A stretch of DNA of 34,389 nucleotides, taken from Actinomycetota bacterium (lineage in GTDB: Bacteria; Actinomycetota; Acidimicrobiia; Acidimicrobiales; JAMDDE01). Position numbers and translations under genes: made by a program. The stretch spans positions 1-34,389 of the forward strand of contig JAMDDE010000069.1 of assembly GCA_023489235.1 (NCBI GenBank). The letters run 5' to 3'. The notes under the pieces were generated by a model, which ran no database searches, was not told the origin of the DNA, and saw only the letters and a list, made by a program, of their open reading frames with translations. Positions 9,901 through 19,387 of this stretch are shown piece after piece; the first letter of the stretch is position 1, and every line of letters starts with the position of its first letter.

Positions 9901-11059
9901 GGTATTGGCTGCCCAGTCAATTGGTGAGCCAGGTACTCAGTTGACCATGCGTACGTTCCACACGGGCGGCATTGTAGGAGAGGACATAACCCACGGACTA
10001 CCTCGAGTAGTAGAGCTGTTCGAAGCGCGTACCCCTAAAGGTGCAGCTGTATTAGCTCGCAGTTCAGGGGTAGCTAGGGTAGAAGAAGAAGAGGATGGTT
10101 CTCGGCGTATAACTGTAGCTACTGACGACGGGGAGGAGGATGTATATCTCGTCAGCCCCAGGGCACATCTAGAGGTGACTGATGGTTCCGAAGTGGCTGC
10201 AGGTGATGCTCTAGTCGAAGGACCTAAGGATCCCAAGGAGCTGTTGGAGGTGCGAGGTATTCGTGAGACCCAACAGTACTTGGTTGGCGAGGTGCAAAAC
10301 GTATACCGTGACCAAGGAGTTTCAATTCACGATAAACATATAGAGCTCATTGTTCGCCAAATGTTACGTAGAGTATCCGTAGCCGAGCCAGGCGATTCGT
10401 TTTTCTTGCCCGGGGAGAGAGTAGATGCTCAGACCTACGCCGAGGTAAATCGTCAGTTGGTCAAAGAGGGTAAGAGACCTGCTGAGGGTCGACCAGAGTT
10501 AATGGGCATCACCAAGGCTTCTCTAGCTACTGATTCATGGTTGTCGGCAGCTTCGTTCCAGGAAACCACCCGGGTACTGACGGAAGCTGCAATCGAGAGT
10601 CGCTCCGATCAATTGCTCGGCCTCAAGGAGAATATCATCATAGGCAAGTTGATCCCTGCAGGAACGGGAATGTCTCGTTACAGGCAAGTTGAAGTAGATA
10701 CCTCTCGAGCCTCTACATTTACAGGATGGCCTCAGGGGGGAGAGAGCGAAGTGGAGGATGTGGCTGCTTGGCTAAGAGACATTGGCGCCGATGAAGAAGG
10801 GGGTGAAGCGGGAGAAGAAGGTGAAAGGAGCGGCTCGACATCCCTAGTTGGCCATGCCGAGGGACTATCGGCTTCTCCAGCGGATGACGGTGTATCCGAT
10901 ACTGGTTTCTCTACAGGGATAGGTAGCGACAGTCGAGAGGATCATACTCTTTGGTCGGGGGAACCTAATAACGAAGAAGGAGCATCCTTGCAGCCTTCTT
11001 CGGACGATGCAGAAGAAGCCGTTCATGGGAGCGGAGAGTTAGAAGAGGGAGCATCCTGA
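6908..11059 (+). CDS. rpoC: RNA polymerase β′ subunit, with long acidic tail
   Basis: β′ carries the active-site Mg2+ through NADFDGD, here at residues 552-558. The N-terminal zinc site uses C60, C62, C75 and C78; a second zinc site lies in the C-terminal half ([11 protein letters not shown]). The trigger-loop region is [10 protein letters not shown] coiled, charged insertion between about residues 150 and 290 is typical of Actinobacteria. ATG 6908 overlaps the rpoB stop (TGATG) and has AGGAG six bases upstream; TTG 6905 is a possible alternative. The protein is 1383 residues, while actinobacterial relatives are near 1300. The last 100 or so residues, after [14 protein letters not shown], are low-complexity, rich in Gly, Ser, Glu and Asp, and probably disordered. 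Confidence 0.98.
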   Translation: MLDVNDFDQLRIGLATPDVIRSWSNGEVKKPETINYRTLRPEKDGLFCEKIFGPTKDWECYCGKYKRVRFKGIICERCGVEVTRSKVRRERMGHIELAAPVVHIWYLRGTRSWLAYLLMGTDTKEEVKAKQLEKVIYFAANLVTYVDVERLHEDLPNLEAELLTDLSEMEKERDIRIEAKLKALEDELAEMEAQGAKESEIKARARSGEREVAALREQAQQEIDLARRAFEELRELYPRKIIEDELLWRELKIRYDEYFEGGMGAEAILSLIDHIDLDEEEAKLRELIDQGQSGKPLSIQGRQKAIKRLKIVSAFNRRTSDGRRVNDPRAMVLEAVPVIPPDLRPMVQLDGGRFATSDLNDLYRRVINRNNRLKRLLDLGAPEIIINNEKRMLQEAVDALFDNGRRGRPVTGPGNRPLKSLSDMLKGKQGRFRQNLLGKRVDYSGRSVIVVGPTLKLHQCGLPKQMALELFKPFVMKRLVDLELAQNIKSAKRMVERRRPQVWDVLEEVIKEHPVLLNRAPTLHRLGIQAFEPILVEGKAIQIHPLVCTAFNADFDGDQMAVHLPLSAEAQAEAKVLMLSANNILSPATGRPITVPTQDMVFGIYYLTLMVDGKRGEGRIFRHFYEVEAAYDAGDIDLHAKIVFKPSKQALSALDGAISSLDSPIETTAGRLIFNRALPAGFRYVNDTVGRRNTPIGTIVEEITSNYPKAVVAESLDRIKELGFKFASISGLTISIDDVRTPPQKRSILDRYEQEAEKAETQFKRGIITDDERRQKEVEIWTSANSEVGRAMEATLSAMAFNPLDMMVDSGARGNAQQIRQIAGMKGLVSNPRGEMIPRPIKSSFREGLSVLEYFISTHGARKGLADTALRTADSGYLTRRLVDVAQELIVKEEDCGTTRGIWIEGVVPDAAGKRSYLETRLFGRVLADEVRLSDSSTVPAGTVIDDVLLARLRDDPSCERVRVRSVLTCESKHGVCAVCYGLSLSTGRMIELGEAVGVLAAQSIGEPGTQLTMRTFHTGGIVGEDITHGLPRVVELFEARTPKGAAVLARSSGVARVEEEEDGSRRITVATDDGEEDVYLVSPRAHLEVTDGSEVAAGDALVEGPKDPKELLEVRGIRETQQYLVGEVQNVYRDQGVSIHDKHIELIVRQMLRRVSVAEPGDSFFLPGERVDAQTYAEVNRQLVKEGKRPAEGRPELMGITKASLATDSWLSAASFQETTRVLTEAAIESRSDQLLGLKENIIIGKLIPAGTGMSRYRQVEVDTSRASTFTGWPQGGESEVEDVAAWLRDIGADEEGGEAGEEGERSGSTSLVGHAEGLSASPADDGVSDTGFSTGIGSDSREDHTLWSGEPNNEEGASLQPSSDDAEEAVHGSGELEEGAS

Positions 11060-11079
11060 GTGGTAACGTATGTGACCGG

Positions 11080-11102
11080 TTCAATGCATGCTTCATTGCA
11101 TG
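11080..11102 (+). repeat. Short tandem repeat in the rpoC-rpsL gap
   Basis: TTCAATGCATG (11080-11090) and TTCATTGCATG (11092-11102) are near-identical copies with a 12-base period and one mismatch. Both contain TGCATG. They lie 48 bases before rpsL in the only gap between rpoC and the str genes. A protein-binding site is possible; chance is not excluded. Confidence 0.4.
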
Positions 11103-11150
11103 ATGTCGTAAATGGCGTGGATACAGAAGAAGATGAGATGACGAGATAAG

Positions 11151-11522
11151 ATGCCCACAATATCCCAACTAGTACGCAAAGGAAGAGCGGCTAAGTCTTC
11201 CAAGACCAAGACACCAGCTCTGCGCGGTGCTCCCCAAAGACGTGGGGTATGCACTCGGGTGTATACAACTACGCCGAAAAAGCCTAACTCTGCTCTACGT
11301 AAAGTAGCTAGGGTCAGGTTGACCAGCGGAGTGGAGGTCACTGCCTACATCCCAGGTGTCGGACACAATTTGCAGGAGCACTCCATCGTCTTGGTACGTG
11401 GTGGCAGGGTAAAGGATCTTCCGGGAGTGCGCTACAAGATAGTTAGGGGTGCTTTGGATACCTCTGGTGTACGAGATCGCGCCAAGGCACGCAGTCGTTA
11501 CGGAGCCAAGAAGGAGTCTTGA
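11151..11522 (+). CDS. rpsL: 30S ribosomal protein S12
   Basis: S12 lines the decoding centre and controls translational accuracy. The 123-residue protein is standard length and has the universal blocks [29 protein letters not shown] and [12 protein letters not shown]. The lysines that change in streptomycin-resistant mutants (in TPKKPNS and GRVKDLPG) are wild type. The Shine-Dalgarno site before ATG 11151 is poor (only GAGAT). The stop overlaps the rpsG start, so the two are translationally coupled. Confidence 0.97.
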   Translation: MPTISQLVRKGRAAKSSKTKTPALRGAPQRRGVCTRVYTTTPKKPNSALRKVARVRLTSGVEVTAYIPGVGHNLQEHSIVLVRGGRVKDLPGVRYKIVRGALDTSGVRDRAKARSRYGAKKES

Positions 11523-11992
11523 TGTCAAGAAATGGGCCTTCTCCTAGGCGAGACATACCACCAGATCCTATATATCGTTCGACGTTGGTGACCCAGTTGG
11601 TCAACAAGGTGCTTAGCAGGGGTAAGCGAACTCTGGCGGAGAGAATCGTCTATCAAGCTTTAGATACCATTCGCGAACGTTCCGGTGCAGAGCCACTGAC
11701 GGTTCTCAAGAAAGCATTGGAGAACACCAAGCCGGAGCTGGAGGTGCGCAGTAGACGGGTCGGGGGCGCTACCTACCAGGTTCCAGTGGAAGTTCGCCCT
11801 AGGCGAGCCAATACTTTGGCCATTCGTTGGATAGTAGGTCAGGCTCGTCAACGACGAGAGAAAACTATGGCTCAACGACTTGCCATGGAGATCATTGATG
11901 CTTCCAACGGTACGGGTGGGGCAGTGAAGAGACGAGAGGATTTGCACAAGATGGCAGAGTCAAACAAGGCTTTTGCTCATTATCGCTGGTAA
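11522..11992 (+). CDS. rpsG: 30S ribosomal protein S7
   Basis: S7 nucleates assembly of the 30S head and touches the E-site tRNA. At 156 residues it has the family length, with [17 protein letters not shown], the [16 protein letters not shown] hairpin and a C-terminal FAHYRW. ATG 11522 shares one base with the rpsL stop and follows AAGGAG at 11511-11516; this gives [10 protein letters not shown], close to the usual MPRRG start. The gene ends before a 375-base gap that separates it from fusA. Confidence 0.97.
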   Translation: MSRNGPSPRRDIPPDPIYRSTLVTQLVNKVLSRGKRTLAERIVYQALDTIRERSGAEPLTVLKKALENTKPELEVRSRRVGGATYQVPVEVRPRRANTLAIRWIVGQARQRREKTMAQRLAMEIIDASNGTGGAVKRREDLHKMAESNKAFAHYRW

Positions 11993-12367
11993 TTACCGTC
12001 TTTTCTTTATTGGTCCAGAATTGGTATTGGCAACGAAGGCGAGTGGATGATGTCGTCCTTTCAACCCCCTACCCTTGTGGGGCGGCATCATTCATTGTTT
12101 CTTCGACATAACTGTCCTTTATGTGATGCACAAGATGACAGAATAACTGAGTTATTATTGAAGCAGAGTGATGGTGAGCATTCCACTCTATCTGCAGCAT
12201 GTCTGCACCCGCTAACATGGATGTGCTCATGCCTGTACTGCAGTGCATCTAGGGCGAGTACTCTTTAAGAAGAAGACTTGTCTAAGTATGTTCATGAGTA
12301 TATTTGAGCGTTGTTGTTAGGGATAATTTGAGTAGATGGATGAATGTTTACGACAGGTGATTGGTAG
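11993..12367 (+). other. rpsG-fusA gap with small hairpins
   Basis: This 375-base gap is longer and more AT-rich than the other str spacings. It holds a possible small cysteine-rich gene (12047-12268, listed separately), a stem AATAAC-TGA-GTTATT at 12142-12156, a stem AGAGTG/CACTCT at 12165-12189, and ACTGCAGT and GAGTACTC palindromes before 12270. GATAAT at 12322-12327 could be a −10 box for fusA, but no −35 sits at a good distance. No clear terminator is seen. Confidence 0.4.
12047..12268 (+). CDS. Possible small cysteine-rich protein, function unknown
   Basis: This is a 73-residue reading frame between rpsG and fusA. ATG 12047 has GAAGG seven bases upstream, a usable ribosome-binding site. 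It has six cysteines: C23-P-L-C26, C52 followed by H54, and C60, C62 and C65. CPLC followed about 25 residues later by CxH resembles a zinc-knuckle start (CPLC...CxxH) seen in some uncharacterised actinobacterial proteins; this is a weak resemblance from memory. No membrane segment or signal peptide is clear. It could be a real zinc-binding small protein, a decayed fragment of a larger gene, or chance. No relative was searched. Confidence 0.3.
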   Translation: MMSSFQPPTLVGRHHSLFLRHNCPLCDAQDDRITELLLKQSDGEHSTLSAACLHPLTWMCSCLYCSASRASTL

Positions 12368-14455
12368 ATGAGCGTTTCAAGAGAATTTCCGCTGAACAAG
12401 CTTCGCAATATTGGGATAATGGCCCATATAGATGCAGGCAAGACCACGACGACAGAACGTATCCTCTATTACACAGGCAAGAACTACAAAATAGGTGAGG
12501 TTCATGAAGGTGCTGCCACGATGGACTGGATGGTTCAGGAGCAAGAACGTGGCATCACGATTACTTCTGCAGCTACTACTTGCAAATGGCGGGATACCTG
12601 GATCAATTTGATCGATACCCCTGGGCACGTGGACTTCACTGTAGAGGTAGAACGTTCTCTCAGGGTACTGGACGGAGCTGTGGCGGTATTCGATGCTGTT
12701 GCCGGAGTAGAGCCTCAGACGGAAACCGTTTGGCGACAGGCAAACAAGTACGGAGTGCCGAGGATATGTTTCGTCAACAAAATGGACAGAATTGGTGCAG
12801 ATTTCAATCGTACGGTTCAGATGATACGCGATCGCCTGTCAGCTGTTCCCGTCGCGCTGCAGATCCCCATTGGTGCCGAGGGCGATTTCAAGGGATGCGT
12901 AGATCTGATTACCATGACTGCTCTCATCTGGAGCGAAGGCATGGGAGAACACTGGGATGAAGTGGAGATTCCCTCTGACCTGAAGGACAAGGCGATCTCT
13001 GCTCAGCTTGAGCTGATTGATGCTCTCTCCACCTTTGACGACTCCATAATGGAAAGCTATGTGGGAGAGGAGGAGATCACCCCTCAAGCCATGAGACGAG
13101 CTCTCAGGGAAGGTACCATCCAAGGACTCATCGTTCCTGTGCTGTGTGGATCTGCCTTCCGTAACAAAGGAGTTCAACCGCTCCTGGATGCCATTGTCGA
13201 CTATCTACCTAGTCCGGTGGACATCCCTCCAGCCAAAGGAAGCGACCTCAAAGGAGTTGAAGAGATCGAACGTCCTGCCGATGACAATGAGCCATTTGCA
13301 GCATTGGCTTTCAAGATAATGAGCGATCCCTATGTAGGCAAATTGACCTACTTGAGGGTGTATTCCGGTCATCTGAACAAGGGTGCTACTGTACTCAACT
13401 CAACAAAGTCAACCAAAGAGAGGATAGGTCGTGTACTACAGATGCACGCCAACCACCGAGAGGACAAAGAGGCGATGTTCGCAGGGGACATTGTTGCTGT
13501 AGTTGGCTTGAAGAGCACCAGCACAGGGGACACCCTATGCGATCCTGCGAATCCTATCGTTCTGGAGAGATTGGACTTTCCCGACCCGGTTATCCACGTA
13601 GCCGTGGAACCTCGCACTAAAGCAGATCAAGATCGACTTTCCAAAGCTCTCTATGCCCTCTCGGAGGAAGATCCCACTTTCAGGGTAAGAAGCGATGAAG
13701 AGACTGGCCAAACAGTGATATCCGGCATGGGTGAGCTACACCTGGAAGTACTGGTCGACCGTATGTTGAGAGAGTTCAAAGTCGATGCCAACGTGGGGAA
13801 ACCTCAGGTTGCCTATCGGGAGACCATCACCAAGCGAGTAGAGAAAGTAGAGGGTAGGTATGTGCGGCAAACAGGAGGAAGAGGCCAGTACGGCCACGTA
13901 GTGATCGATCTAGAGCCAACTGGACCAGGAGGAGGTTATGAATTCGTCGACAAGATCACTGGAGGGGTGATACCCAAGGAATACATTCCTGCCGTTGATG
14001 CGGGTATTCAAGAGGCCTTGACCACGGGCGTGCTTGCCGGGTACCCGATGGTTGACATGCGGGTTAGCTTGGTGTTCGGCTCATACCATGAGGTTGACTC
14101 TTCTGAAATGGCTTTTCGCATAGCTGGATCAATGGCGGTGAAGGAAGCAGCCCGTAAGGCCGGACCCGTATTACTCGAGCCAATCATGGCGGTTGAGATT
14201 GTAACTCCCGAGGAGTATTTAGGGGATGTAATAGGCGATATAACTTCACGACGGGGCAAGGTAGAGGGGATGGAACAACGAGCATCCAATCATGTGGTAT
14301 CGTGTTATGTCCCGCTCGCCGAAATGTTCGGTTACGCTACTGACTTGAGATCCAAGACTCAGGGGCGTGCTAGTTATACTATGTTGTTCGACTCTTACCA
14401 AGAGGTTCCGGCCTCGATCTCTAGAGAGATCGTTGCTCGAGCAAGGGGAGAGTAG
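12368..14455 (+). CDS. fusA: Elongation factor G
   Basis: EF-G drives GTP-dependent translocation and, with RRF, ribosome recycling. The 695-residue protein has the P-loop AHIDAGKTT at residues 19-27, the switch sequence [22 protein letters not shown] at 137-140 and a G5-like GSAF. The domain IV loop ([12 protein letters not shown]) and the C-terminal block [11 protein letters not shown] are present. It is standard length, with no sign of the shortened or altered forms that signal a specialised paralogue. ATG 12368 follows AGGTGA at 12355-12360. A 163-base gap with hairpins separates it from tuf. Confidence 0.98.
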   Translation: MSVSREFPLNKLRNIGIMAHIDAGKTTTTERILYYTGKNYKIGEVHEGAATMDWMVQEQERGITITSAATTCKWRDTWINLIDTPGHVDFTVEVERSLRVLDGAVAVFDAVAGVEPQTETVWRQANKYGVPRICFVNKMDRIGADFNRTVQMIRDRLSAVPVALQIPIGAEGDFKGCVDLITMTALIWSEGMGEHWDEVEIPSDLKDKAISAQLELIDALSTFDDSIMESYVGEEEITPQAMRRALREGTIQGLIVPVLCGSAFRNKGVQPLLDAIVDYLPSPVDIPPAKGSDLKGVEEIERPADDNEPFAALAFKIMSDPYVGKLTYLRVYSGHLNKGATVLNSTKSTKERIGRVLQMHANHREDKEAMFAGDIVAVVGLKSTSTGDTLCDPANPIVLERLDFPDPVIHVAVEPRTKADQDRLSKALYALSEEDPTFRVRSDEETGQTVISGMGELHLEVLVDRMLREFKVDANVGKPQVAYRETITKRVEKVEGRYVRQTGGRGQYGHVVIDLEPTGPGGGYEFVDKITGGVIPKEYIPAVDAGIQEALTTGVLAGYPMVDMRVSLVFGSYHEVDSSEMAFRIAGSMAVKEAARKAGPVLLEPIMAVEIVTPEEYLGDVIGDITSRRGKVEGMEQRASNHVVSCYVPLAEMFGYATDLRSKTQGRASYTMLFDSYQEVPASISREIVARARGE

Positions 14456-14502
14456 ACAGTTAGTTAACTAGGAGTGGAGAATGCAGGTAAGGCGAGTTGT
14501 CC

Positions 14503-14524
14503 GTTGTCGTGGGATGACGACAAC
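14503..14524 (+). promoter_or_regulatory. Hairpin in the fusA-tuf gap
   Basis: GTTGTCGT (14503-14510) and ACGACAAC (14517-14524) form a perfect eight-pair stem with a six-base loop. The same gap has a perfect palindrome TAGTTAACTA at 14461-14470, just after the fusA stop, and a second GC-rich stem GGCGG/CCGCC at 14569-14591 close to the tuf start. None is followed by a T-run. Roles in processing or separate control of the abundant EF-Tu are inference. Confidence 0.45.
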
Positions 14525-14618
14525 AGTGGTTCGTCGAATAGGATAGGATGTATGTACCAGTGTGACACGGCGGGGCCTAGTGGTCGCCGCCCTGAGATTA
14601 CGGAGCGGTAGTTTTCCA

Positions 14619-15806
14619 ATGGCCAAGCAGAAGTTTGAGCGTTCGAAGCCTCATATAAACGTAGGAACCATGGGTCACATAGACCATGGCAAGACCACGT
14701 TGACAGCTGCTATCACGAAAGTGCTGGCGGAGAAGAACCCTCGCGTCAGCTATACGCCGTTCGAACAGATCGACAAGGCACCAGAGGAGAAGGCGAGAGG
14801 AATCACGATCTCCATTGCCCATGTCGAGTACGAGACGGACAAGCGGCACTATGCGCACGTGGACATGCCAGGTCATGCGGACTATATAAAGAACATGATA
14901 ACCGGTGCTGCCCAGGTGGACGGTGCTATCTTGGTAGTTTCTGCTGCCGATGGCCCGATGCCCCAGACAAGGGAGCACGTCCTACTGGCCAGGCAGGTAG
15001 GCGTTCCCTATATAGTAGTTGCCTTGAACAAGGTGGATATGGTAGATGACGAAGAGCTCTTGGACCTTGTCGAACTTGAAGTGCGAGAGCTGCTCAACCA
15101 ATACGAGTTCCCAGGGGATGAGGCTCCTGTCGTCAGAGTGAGCGCCACCAAGGCACTCGAGGGTGACCCCAAGTGGGAGCAAGCGATACTCGATCTGATG
15201 GATGCAGTGGACAACTATATCCCAGAGCCGGTTCGTGCAGTGGATAAACCATTCCTCATGTCCATCGAGGATGTTATGACCATTACTGGACGCGGCACCG
15301 TAGTCACCGGTCGTGTCGAGCAAGGAGTAATCAAGGTCGGCGATGAAGTGGAGATTGTTGGTTTACGTCCTACTCAGAAGACCGTGTGCACTGGTGTGGA
15401 AATGTTCCGCAAGCTATTGGACGAAGGTAGAGCCGGTGACAATATTGGGGCACTGTTGAGAGGCATCAAGAAAGAGGAGGTTGAGCGCGGCCAGGTTCTG
15501 TGCAAGCCAGGTAGCATTACACCTCATACCAACTTCGAGGCGGCTGTATATGTCCTGACCAAGGAGGAGGGTGGCAGACACAAGCCATTCTTCACTAATT
15601 ATCGACCGCAATTCTATTTCCGCACTACTGATGTCACGGGTACGATTACGTTGCCCGAGGGAACGGAAATGGTCATGCCCGGCGACAACACCCAGATGAC
15701 CGTCGAGCTAGGTAAACCTATCGCCATGGATGAAGGGTTGAGGTTTGCCATTCGTGAGGGTGGCAGAACAGTTGGTGCCGGTCGAGTTACTAAGATCATC
15801 AAGTAA
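14619..15806 (+). CDS. tuf: Elongation factor Tu
   Basis: EF-Tu delivers aminoacyl-tRNA to the ribosome. The 395-residue protein begins [17 protein letters not shown] and has GHIDHGKT at residues 19-26, [14 protein letters not shown] at 82-86 with the catalytic histidine, NKVD at 137-140, and the domain 2-3 blocks [13 protein letters not shown] and PGDNTQM. Methionine in DMPGH replaces the more usual cysteine or alanine, a tolerated variation. ATG 14619 is chosen because it gives the universal N-terminus; GGAG lies 13 bases upstream, rather far. Frame-compatible GTG 14562 would add 19 residues not seen in the family. Only one tuf is in the window. Confidence 0.98.
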   Translation: MAKQKFERSKPHINVGTMGHIDHGKTTLTAAITKVLAEKNPRVSYTPFEQIDKAPEEKARGITISIAHVEYETDKRHYAHVDMPGHADYIKNMITGAAQVDGAILVVSAADGPMPQTREHVLLARQVGVPYIVVALNKVDMVDDEELLDLVELEVRELLNQYEFPGDEAPVVRVSATKALEGDPKWEQAILDLMDAVDNYIPEPVRAVDKPFLMSIEDVMTITGRGTVVTGRVEQGVIKVGDEVEIVGLRPTQKTVCTGVEMFRKLLDEGRAGDNIGALLRGIKKEEVERGQVLCKPGSITPHTNFEAAVYVLTKEEGGRHKPFFTNYRPQFYFRTTDVTGTITLPEGTEMVMPGDNTQMTVELGKPIAMDEGLRFAIREGGRTVGAGRVTKIIK

Positions 15807-15808
15807 AC

Positions 15809-15855
15809 CTGTCGAGCAAGGTTGATCCTTTCCAGGTTACACAGAAAGTCGACAG
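15809..15855 (+). promoter_or_regulatory. Inverted repeat between tuf and rpsJ
   Basis: CTGTCGA (15809-15815) and TCGACAG (15849-15855) are a perfect seven-base inverted repeat that spans half the 82-base gap, with AAGG/CCTT inside. It leaves the rpsJ ribosome-binding site AGAGG at 15876-15880 free. It may be an RNA processing element; there is no T-run. Confidence 0.4.
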
Positions 15856-15888
15856 AGGATACTTAAAGGGGATAAAGAGGTTACTTCG

Positions 15889-16215
15889 ATGGCAGAGGGA
15901 GCAAGGCAGCGTATTAGGATTCGTCTCAAGGCATACGATCATGAGGTGATAGATCAGTCTACTGAGAAGATCGTTCAAACTGTCTTGAGAACTCAAGCTA
16001 AGGTTCGCGGTCCGGTTCCCCTGCCAACGGAGAAGCATAGATATACAGTGATTCGTTCACCGCATAAGTACAAGGACTCGCGAGAACACTTTGAAATGCG
16101 GGTCCATAAGCGATTAGTAGATATTGTCGAACATACGCCCAAAACAGTCGATTCGCTTCAACGACTAGATCTCCCGGCAGGAGTGGATATCGAAATAAAG
16201 ATTCAATCCAAGTAG
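15889..16215 (+). CDS. rpsJ: 30S ribosomal protein S10
   Basis: S10 is part of the 30S head and, as NusE, joins antitermination complexes. The 108-residue protein has [15 protein letters not shown], the long ribosome-binding loop ([20 protein letters not shown]) and the C-terminal [11 protein letters not shown] 15889 follows AGAGG eight bases upstream. The gene sits 82 bases after tuf but 353 bases before rplC; in most bacteria rpsJ and rplC are close neighbours of one S10 operon. The layout suggests that rpsJ is transcribed mainly with the str genes. Confidence 0.97.
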   Translation: MAEGARQRIRIRLKAYDHEVIDQSTEKIVQTVLRTQAKVRGPVPLPTEKHRYTVIRSPHKYKDSREHFEMRVHKRLVDIVEHTPKTVDSLQRLDLPAGVDIEIKIQSK

Positions 16216-16316
16216 GTTGAATGTACAGCTTAGCGACTATGCTATGATATCTCTCTTGTTGGAGAGCCAGAAGGATAAGGTCGTTTTGGCGCTGGATTTA
16301 CAGGTGGTTATAGTAG

Positions 16317-16346
16317 TTGAAGAGTTCGTGAGCGCCCAGTTATAAA
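16317..16346 (+). promoter_or_regulatory. Candidate promoter for the rplC operon
   Basis: TTGAAG (16317-16322) and TATAAA (16341-16346) are 18 bases apart, giving four and five of six consensus matches. TTATAA with 17-base spacing is an alternative reading. A second, poorer candidate is TTGAAT (16217-16222) with TATGAT (16243-16248), spacing 20. Transcription from the first would begin near 16353 and include helices 2 and 3 of the leader; from the second it would include all of them. Confidence 0.35.
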
Positions 16347-16508
16347 CGAGGGGACCTCACGAGTAAGGGTTGTTTGCGCGCTTTATCATTGTAAGCGAGC
16401 AATAGAGCAACGAGCGGATCAGGCGTTCACATCAGTCTGGTTCCACTTTTAAGGATGATTGTGCAGATGGTGATGCACGCAGTTATCCTGAGACAGCTAG
16501 ATGTGAAC
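16325..16508 (+). promoter_or_regulatory. Candidate structured leader RNA of rplC
   Basis: Three helices lie in a row in the 353-base gap before rplC. Helix 1: TTCGTGAG (16325-16332) with CTCACGAG (16356-16363) and CCC/GGG inside. Helix 2: 16374-16383 with 16393-16402, ten positions with one mismatch. Helix 3: GTTCACATC (16425-16433) with GATGTGAAC (16500-16508), enclosing GTCT/AGAC, AGGAT/ATCCT (16452-16456 and 16485-16489) and GTGCA/TGCAC (16461-16465 and 16474-16478). A T-run (TTTTTT) follows near 16529-16534, before the rplC ribosome-binding site. Control of the S10-type operon by a ribosomal protein is a reasonable inference; I cannot match this to a named leader family. Confidence 0.5.
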
Positions 16509-16568
16509 TAGCGAAAGCACCGACCTAATTTTTTGGAAATTGCTGCGCTGAGCGTGACGGAAGGAACT

Positions 16569-17234
16569 ATGGCAACAAAGGCGATCGTTGGTGAGAAAGT
16601 TGGAATGACCCAAATTTGGGACGAGGATAATCGTGCTGTTGCCGTTACCGTTTTGAAAGTGGTACCAGTGCGAGTTGTACAAATCCGCTCTCCTGAAAAA
16701 GAGGGATACTCGGCATTGCAGGTAACCTATGGGGTACGGAGGCCTTCGACCCTCAACAAACCAGAAGCGGGTCACTATGCTCGATCTGGTACGGCGCCTG
16801 GGAAACGATTGGTTGAGCTCCGCATAGACGATGTCAGCGATTATTCGACAGGGCAGCGCTTGGATGCAAGCATTCTCGAGCCAGGAGAGCGAGTTGACGT
16901 TACGGCGGTGAGCAAGGGTAGGGGCTTTGCTGGAGGGATCAAGCGCCATAACTTCAAAGGCCAGGGTAGCTCGCATGGCAACCACAAAAAACATAGGGCT
17001 CCTGGTTCTATAGGAGCTTGTGCCACTCCGGCGAGAGTGTTCAAGGGAACGAGGATGGCTGGCCACCTTGGTAATGCCAAGAGGACCATCTTGAATCTAG
17101 AGGTCGTTTCCGCAGACCCAGAACGTGAACTAGTGATGGTCAAAGGAGCGGTTCCTGGTCCTCGAGGTGGGTTAGTGGTGATCAGGGACACCGTTAAGGC
17201 TTCAGCCAAGACGTCAGCGGTGAGATCGAGGTGA
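16569..17234 (+). CDS. rplC: 50S ribosomal protein L3
   Basis: L3 binds near the 3′ end of 23S rRNA and starts large-subunit assembly. The 221-residue protein has KVGMTQIW at its start, [17 protein letters not shown], the histidine-rich loop [15 protein letters not shown] and [10 protein letters not shown] reaching toward the peptidyl-transferase centre. ATG 16569 follows GGAAGGAA; TTG 16533 would add 12 residues with no family support. It is the first gene of a tightly packed run to rplO, after a structured 353-base gap. Confidence 0.97.
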   Translation: MATKAIVGEKVGMTQIWDEDNRAVAVTVLKVVPVRVVQIRSPEKEGYSALQVTYGVRRPSTLNKPEAGHYARSGTAPGKRLVELRIDDVSDYSTGQRLDASILEPGERVDVTAVSKGRGFAGGIKRHNFKGQGSSHGNHKKHRAPGSIGACATPARVFKGTRMAGHLGNAKRTILNLEVVSADPERELVMVKGAVPGPRGGLVVIRDTVKASAKTSAVRSR

Positions 17235-17242
17235 TGCCTGCT

Positions 17243-17953
17243 ATGGAGCTTCAAATGGATTCACGTAGTACCGATGACGTATTTTTGCTGGTTAAGCGGT
17301 ATAATATGAATGGCGAAGTCATTGGGGAACTCAAATTGGACAAAGAGGTCTTTGGAGTTCGACCTAATATTGCACTCATGCACCAAGTGGTTACAGCTCA
17401 GCTAGCTGCTGCTCGTGCAGGCACCCACAGTACTAGAACGAGGGCAGAAGTACGTGGTGGCGGTGCAAAGCCTTTCAGGCAGAAGGGTACAGGAAGGGCC
17501 AGACAAGGTTCCATACGAGCTCCACATTTCACCGGTGGAGGAATAGCTCACGGTCCAAAACCACGAAGTTACCGACAGGATACTCCTAAGAAAATGGTTC
17601 AAGCAGCAGTGAGGTCTGCTCTTTCGGATAGAGCTAGATCCGGTAGGATCAAGTTGGTCGATGAGCTGAACTTCGAGCGACCGAGCACGAAGAGTGCCAA
17701 AGCGCTCCTCGGAGCCATAGGAGCAACAGATCGAGTACTCTTGGTCCTGGGCGGAGGAGAACTTATGGCTGCTAAGTCGTTCTCCAACCTTTCCGAGGTA
17801 CAGCTCATTACCGTAGAGGAATTGAACACCTATGACATTCTGGCGAACGAGTGGATTGTGTTCAATGATTCAACTCTTCGTGAAGTAGAAAAGAAGCTCA
17901 ATAAAACTGTAGTCCAGATGTCTCGGGATGCAGCCGATGGAGGCGACCAATGA
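17243..17953 (+). CDS. rplD: 50S ribosomal protein L4
   Basis: L4 lines the exit tunnel and in some bacteria also regulates the S10 operon. The tunnel loop ([20 protein letters not shown]) and the C-terminal block [17 protein letters not shown] are clear. The start is placed at ATG 17243, which has GAGGTGA eight bases upstream; ATG 17234, overlapping the rplC stop, would add three residues and is the other real choice. The 236-residue protein is near the upper end of family length, with a short acidic C-terminal end ([10 protein letters not shown]). It overlaps rplW by four bases. Confidence 0.96.
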   Translation: MELQMDSRSTDDVFLLVKRYNMNGEVIGELKLDKEVFGVRPNIALMHQVVTAQLAAARAGTHSTRTRAEVRGGGAKPFRQKGTGRARQGSIRAPHFTGGGIAHGPKPRSYRQDTPKKMVQAAVRSALSDRARSGRIKLVDELNFERPSTKSAKALLGAIGATDRVLLVLGGGELMAAKSFSNLSEVQLITVEELNTYDILANEWIVFNDSTLREVEKKLNKTVVQMSRDAADGGDQ

Positions 17954-18240
17954 GGGATCCGTATACGGTGTTGATAAGGCCGGTAGTTTCAGAGAAGTCG
18001 TATAAGTTGATGGAATCGGGAGTATATGTGTTCGTAGTGCATCCCGAAGCATCCAAGGCGGAGATCAAACAAGCAGTAAACAGTTGTTTCGGGGTACGAG
18101 TCACCAAGGTCAACACCTTGAATCGCAAAGGCAAGCGGCGGCGGAATCGTCGCACCCCTACATTTGGACGACGGCCTGATACCAAGCGAGCTATTGTCAC
18201 TCTTGCTCGAGGTGAGAAAATTGATTTGTTTGAGGAATAG
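17950..18240 (+). CDS. rplW: 50S ribosomal protein L23
   Basis: L23 sits at the tunnel exit and docks trigger factor and SRP. The 96-residue protein starts [17 protein letters not shown], has [20 protein letters not shown] and the basic loop GKRRRNRR. Its ATG overlaps the rplD stop (ATGA) and is preceded by GGAGGCGACC, so translation is likely coupled. Length is normal. Confidence 0.97.
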   Translation: MRDPYTVLIRPVVSEKSYKLMESGVYVFVVHPEASKAEIKQAVNSCFGVRVTKVNTLNRKGKRRRNRRTPTFGRRPDTKRAIVTLARGEKIDLFEE

Positions 18241-18243
18241 ATC

Positions 18244-19080
18244 ATGACTTTGCGTAAACGCAATCCCACAAGTCCAGGTAGGCGATCTCAGTCAGTCTCT
18301 GATTTTGCTGACATAACCAAGACCTACCCCGAGCGATCATTGGTCGTTCCCTTGTCCAGTAGCGGGGGAAGAAACTCCTATGGTCGCAAGACTGCACGTC
18401 ATAGAGGTGGTGGGCATAAGCGAAAGTACAGGATCATCGACTTCTGGCGCGACAAAGACGGCATAGAGGCCAAAGTAGCGGCTATCGAGTACGACCCTAA
18501 CAGAAACGCTAGGATAGCGTTACTGCACTACATGGATGGAGAGAAGCGTTATATATTAGCACCATCGCAGGTAGAGGTCGGCGATATTCTAGCTAGTGGT
18601 CCTCGTGCACCAATACGCCCAGGCAATGCTTTGCCATTGGCGGCTATTCCAGTGGGGTCGTTGGTCCACAATGTCGAGCTTAAGCCAGGGGCAGGTGGGA
18701 AGCTTGCTCGAGGTGCTGGTATGAGCGTTCAGCTTGTTGCTAAAGAGGGAGACTATGCAACCTTGAGACTACCTTCCAGCGAGGTTCGTCGAGTTCCTCT
18801 CCACTGTCGTGCCACCATAGGTACGGTGGGCAATGCTGAAGCCGAGCTGATATCGATAGGAAAAGCAGGGCGCAACCGTTGGCGAGGGATACGGCCACAG
18901 ACTCGTGGAGTGGCCATGAACCCAGTAGATCATCCGCTCGGCGGTGGCGAAGGCAAGTCATCTGGAGGTAGACACCCCGTTTCTCCCTGGGGTAAACCAG
19001 AGGGGCGTACTCGGGCACGTAGGAAAGCCTCAGACAGACTCATAGTAAGACGTCGAAGGGCAAGAGGAGCAAGAAGATGA
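18244..19080 (+). CDS. rplB: 50S ribosomal protein L2
   Basis: L2 is needed for subunit joining and peptidyl transferase activity. The 278-residue protein has [22 protein letters not shown]-type N-terminal sequence, the OB and SH3-like core with [15 protein letters not shown], and the C-terminal [15 protein letters not shown], which contains the conserved histidine near the active centre. ATG 18244 follows GAGGA seven bases upstream and lies three bases after rplW. Length is normal. Confidence 0.97.
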   Translation: MTLRKRNPTSPGRRSQSVSDFADITKTYPERSLVVPLSSSGGRNSYGRKTARHRGGGHKRKYRIIDFWRDKDGIEAKVAAIEYDPNRNARIALLHYMDGEKRYILAPSQVEVGDILASGPRAPIRPGNALPLAAIPVGSLVHNVELKPGAGGKLARGAGMSVQLVAKEGDYATLRLPSSEVRRVPLHCRATIGTVGNAEAELISIGKAGRNRWRGIRPQTRGVAMNPVDHPLGGGEGKSSGGRHPVSPWGKPEGRTRARRKASDRLIVRRRRARGARR

Positions 19081-19108
19081 TCAGCTTTTGGCCGGATGGG
19101 GCAGGACA

Positions 19109-19387
19109 ATGCCGCGTAGCTTGAAAAAGGGACCATTCATAGACAGCCACTTACTCGCCAAGGTGGATGAGCTCAATACCAAGGGAGAGAAGAGGGTAAT
19201 CAAGACTTGGTCACGGCGGTCGACCATTATTCCCGACATGGTAGGGCACACTATAGCTGTTCATGATGGGCGCAAGCATGTACCTGTTTATATCACTGAA
19301 GCTATGGTGGGGCACAAGCTCGGCGAGTTTGCCCCTACGCGAACATTCCGTTATCACGCAGGACAAGAGCGTGCTGGGAGGCGTTAG
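19109..19387 (+). CDS. rpsS: 30S ribosomal protein S19
   Basis: S19 is a 30S head protein that contacts S13 and the A-site. The 92-residue protein begins [15 protein letters not shown] and has [20 protein letters not shown] and [17 protein letters not shown] 19109 gives the universal N-terminus; TTG 19088 would add seven unsupported residues. The stop shares one base with the GTG of rplV. Confidence 0.97.
   Translation: MPRSLKKGPFIDSHLLAKVDELNTKGEKRVIKTWSRRSTIIPDMVGHTIAVHDGRKHVPVYITEAMVGHKLGEFAPTRTFRYHAGQERAGRR

Noticed and set aside
12065-12082. CCCC/GGGG as a terminator after rpsG
   Set aside because: Only four pairs, poor loop and no adjacent T-run; it also lies inside the possible small ORF.
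12304-12327. TTGAGC and GATAAT as a fusA promoter
   Set aside because: The spacing is only 12 bases, and no better −35 lies at 16-18 bases. Kept only as a possible −10 box in the gap entry.
14562-14618. N-terminal extension of EF-Tu from GTG
   Set aside because: EF-Tu proteins start MAKxKFER; the extra 19 residues lack family support and run through a GC-rich stem.
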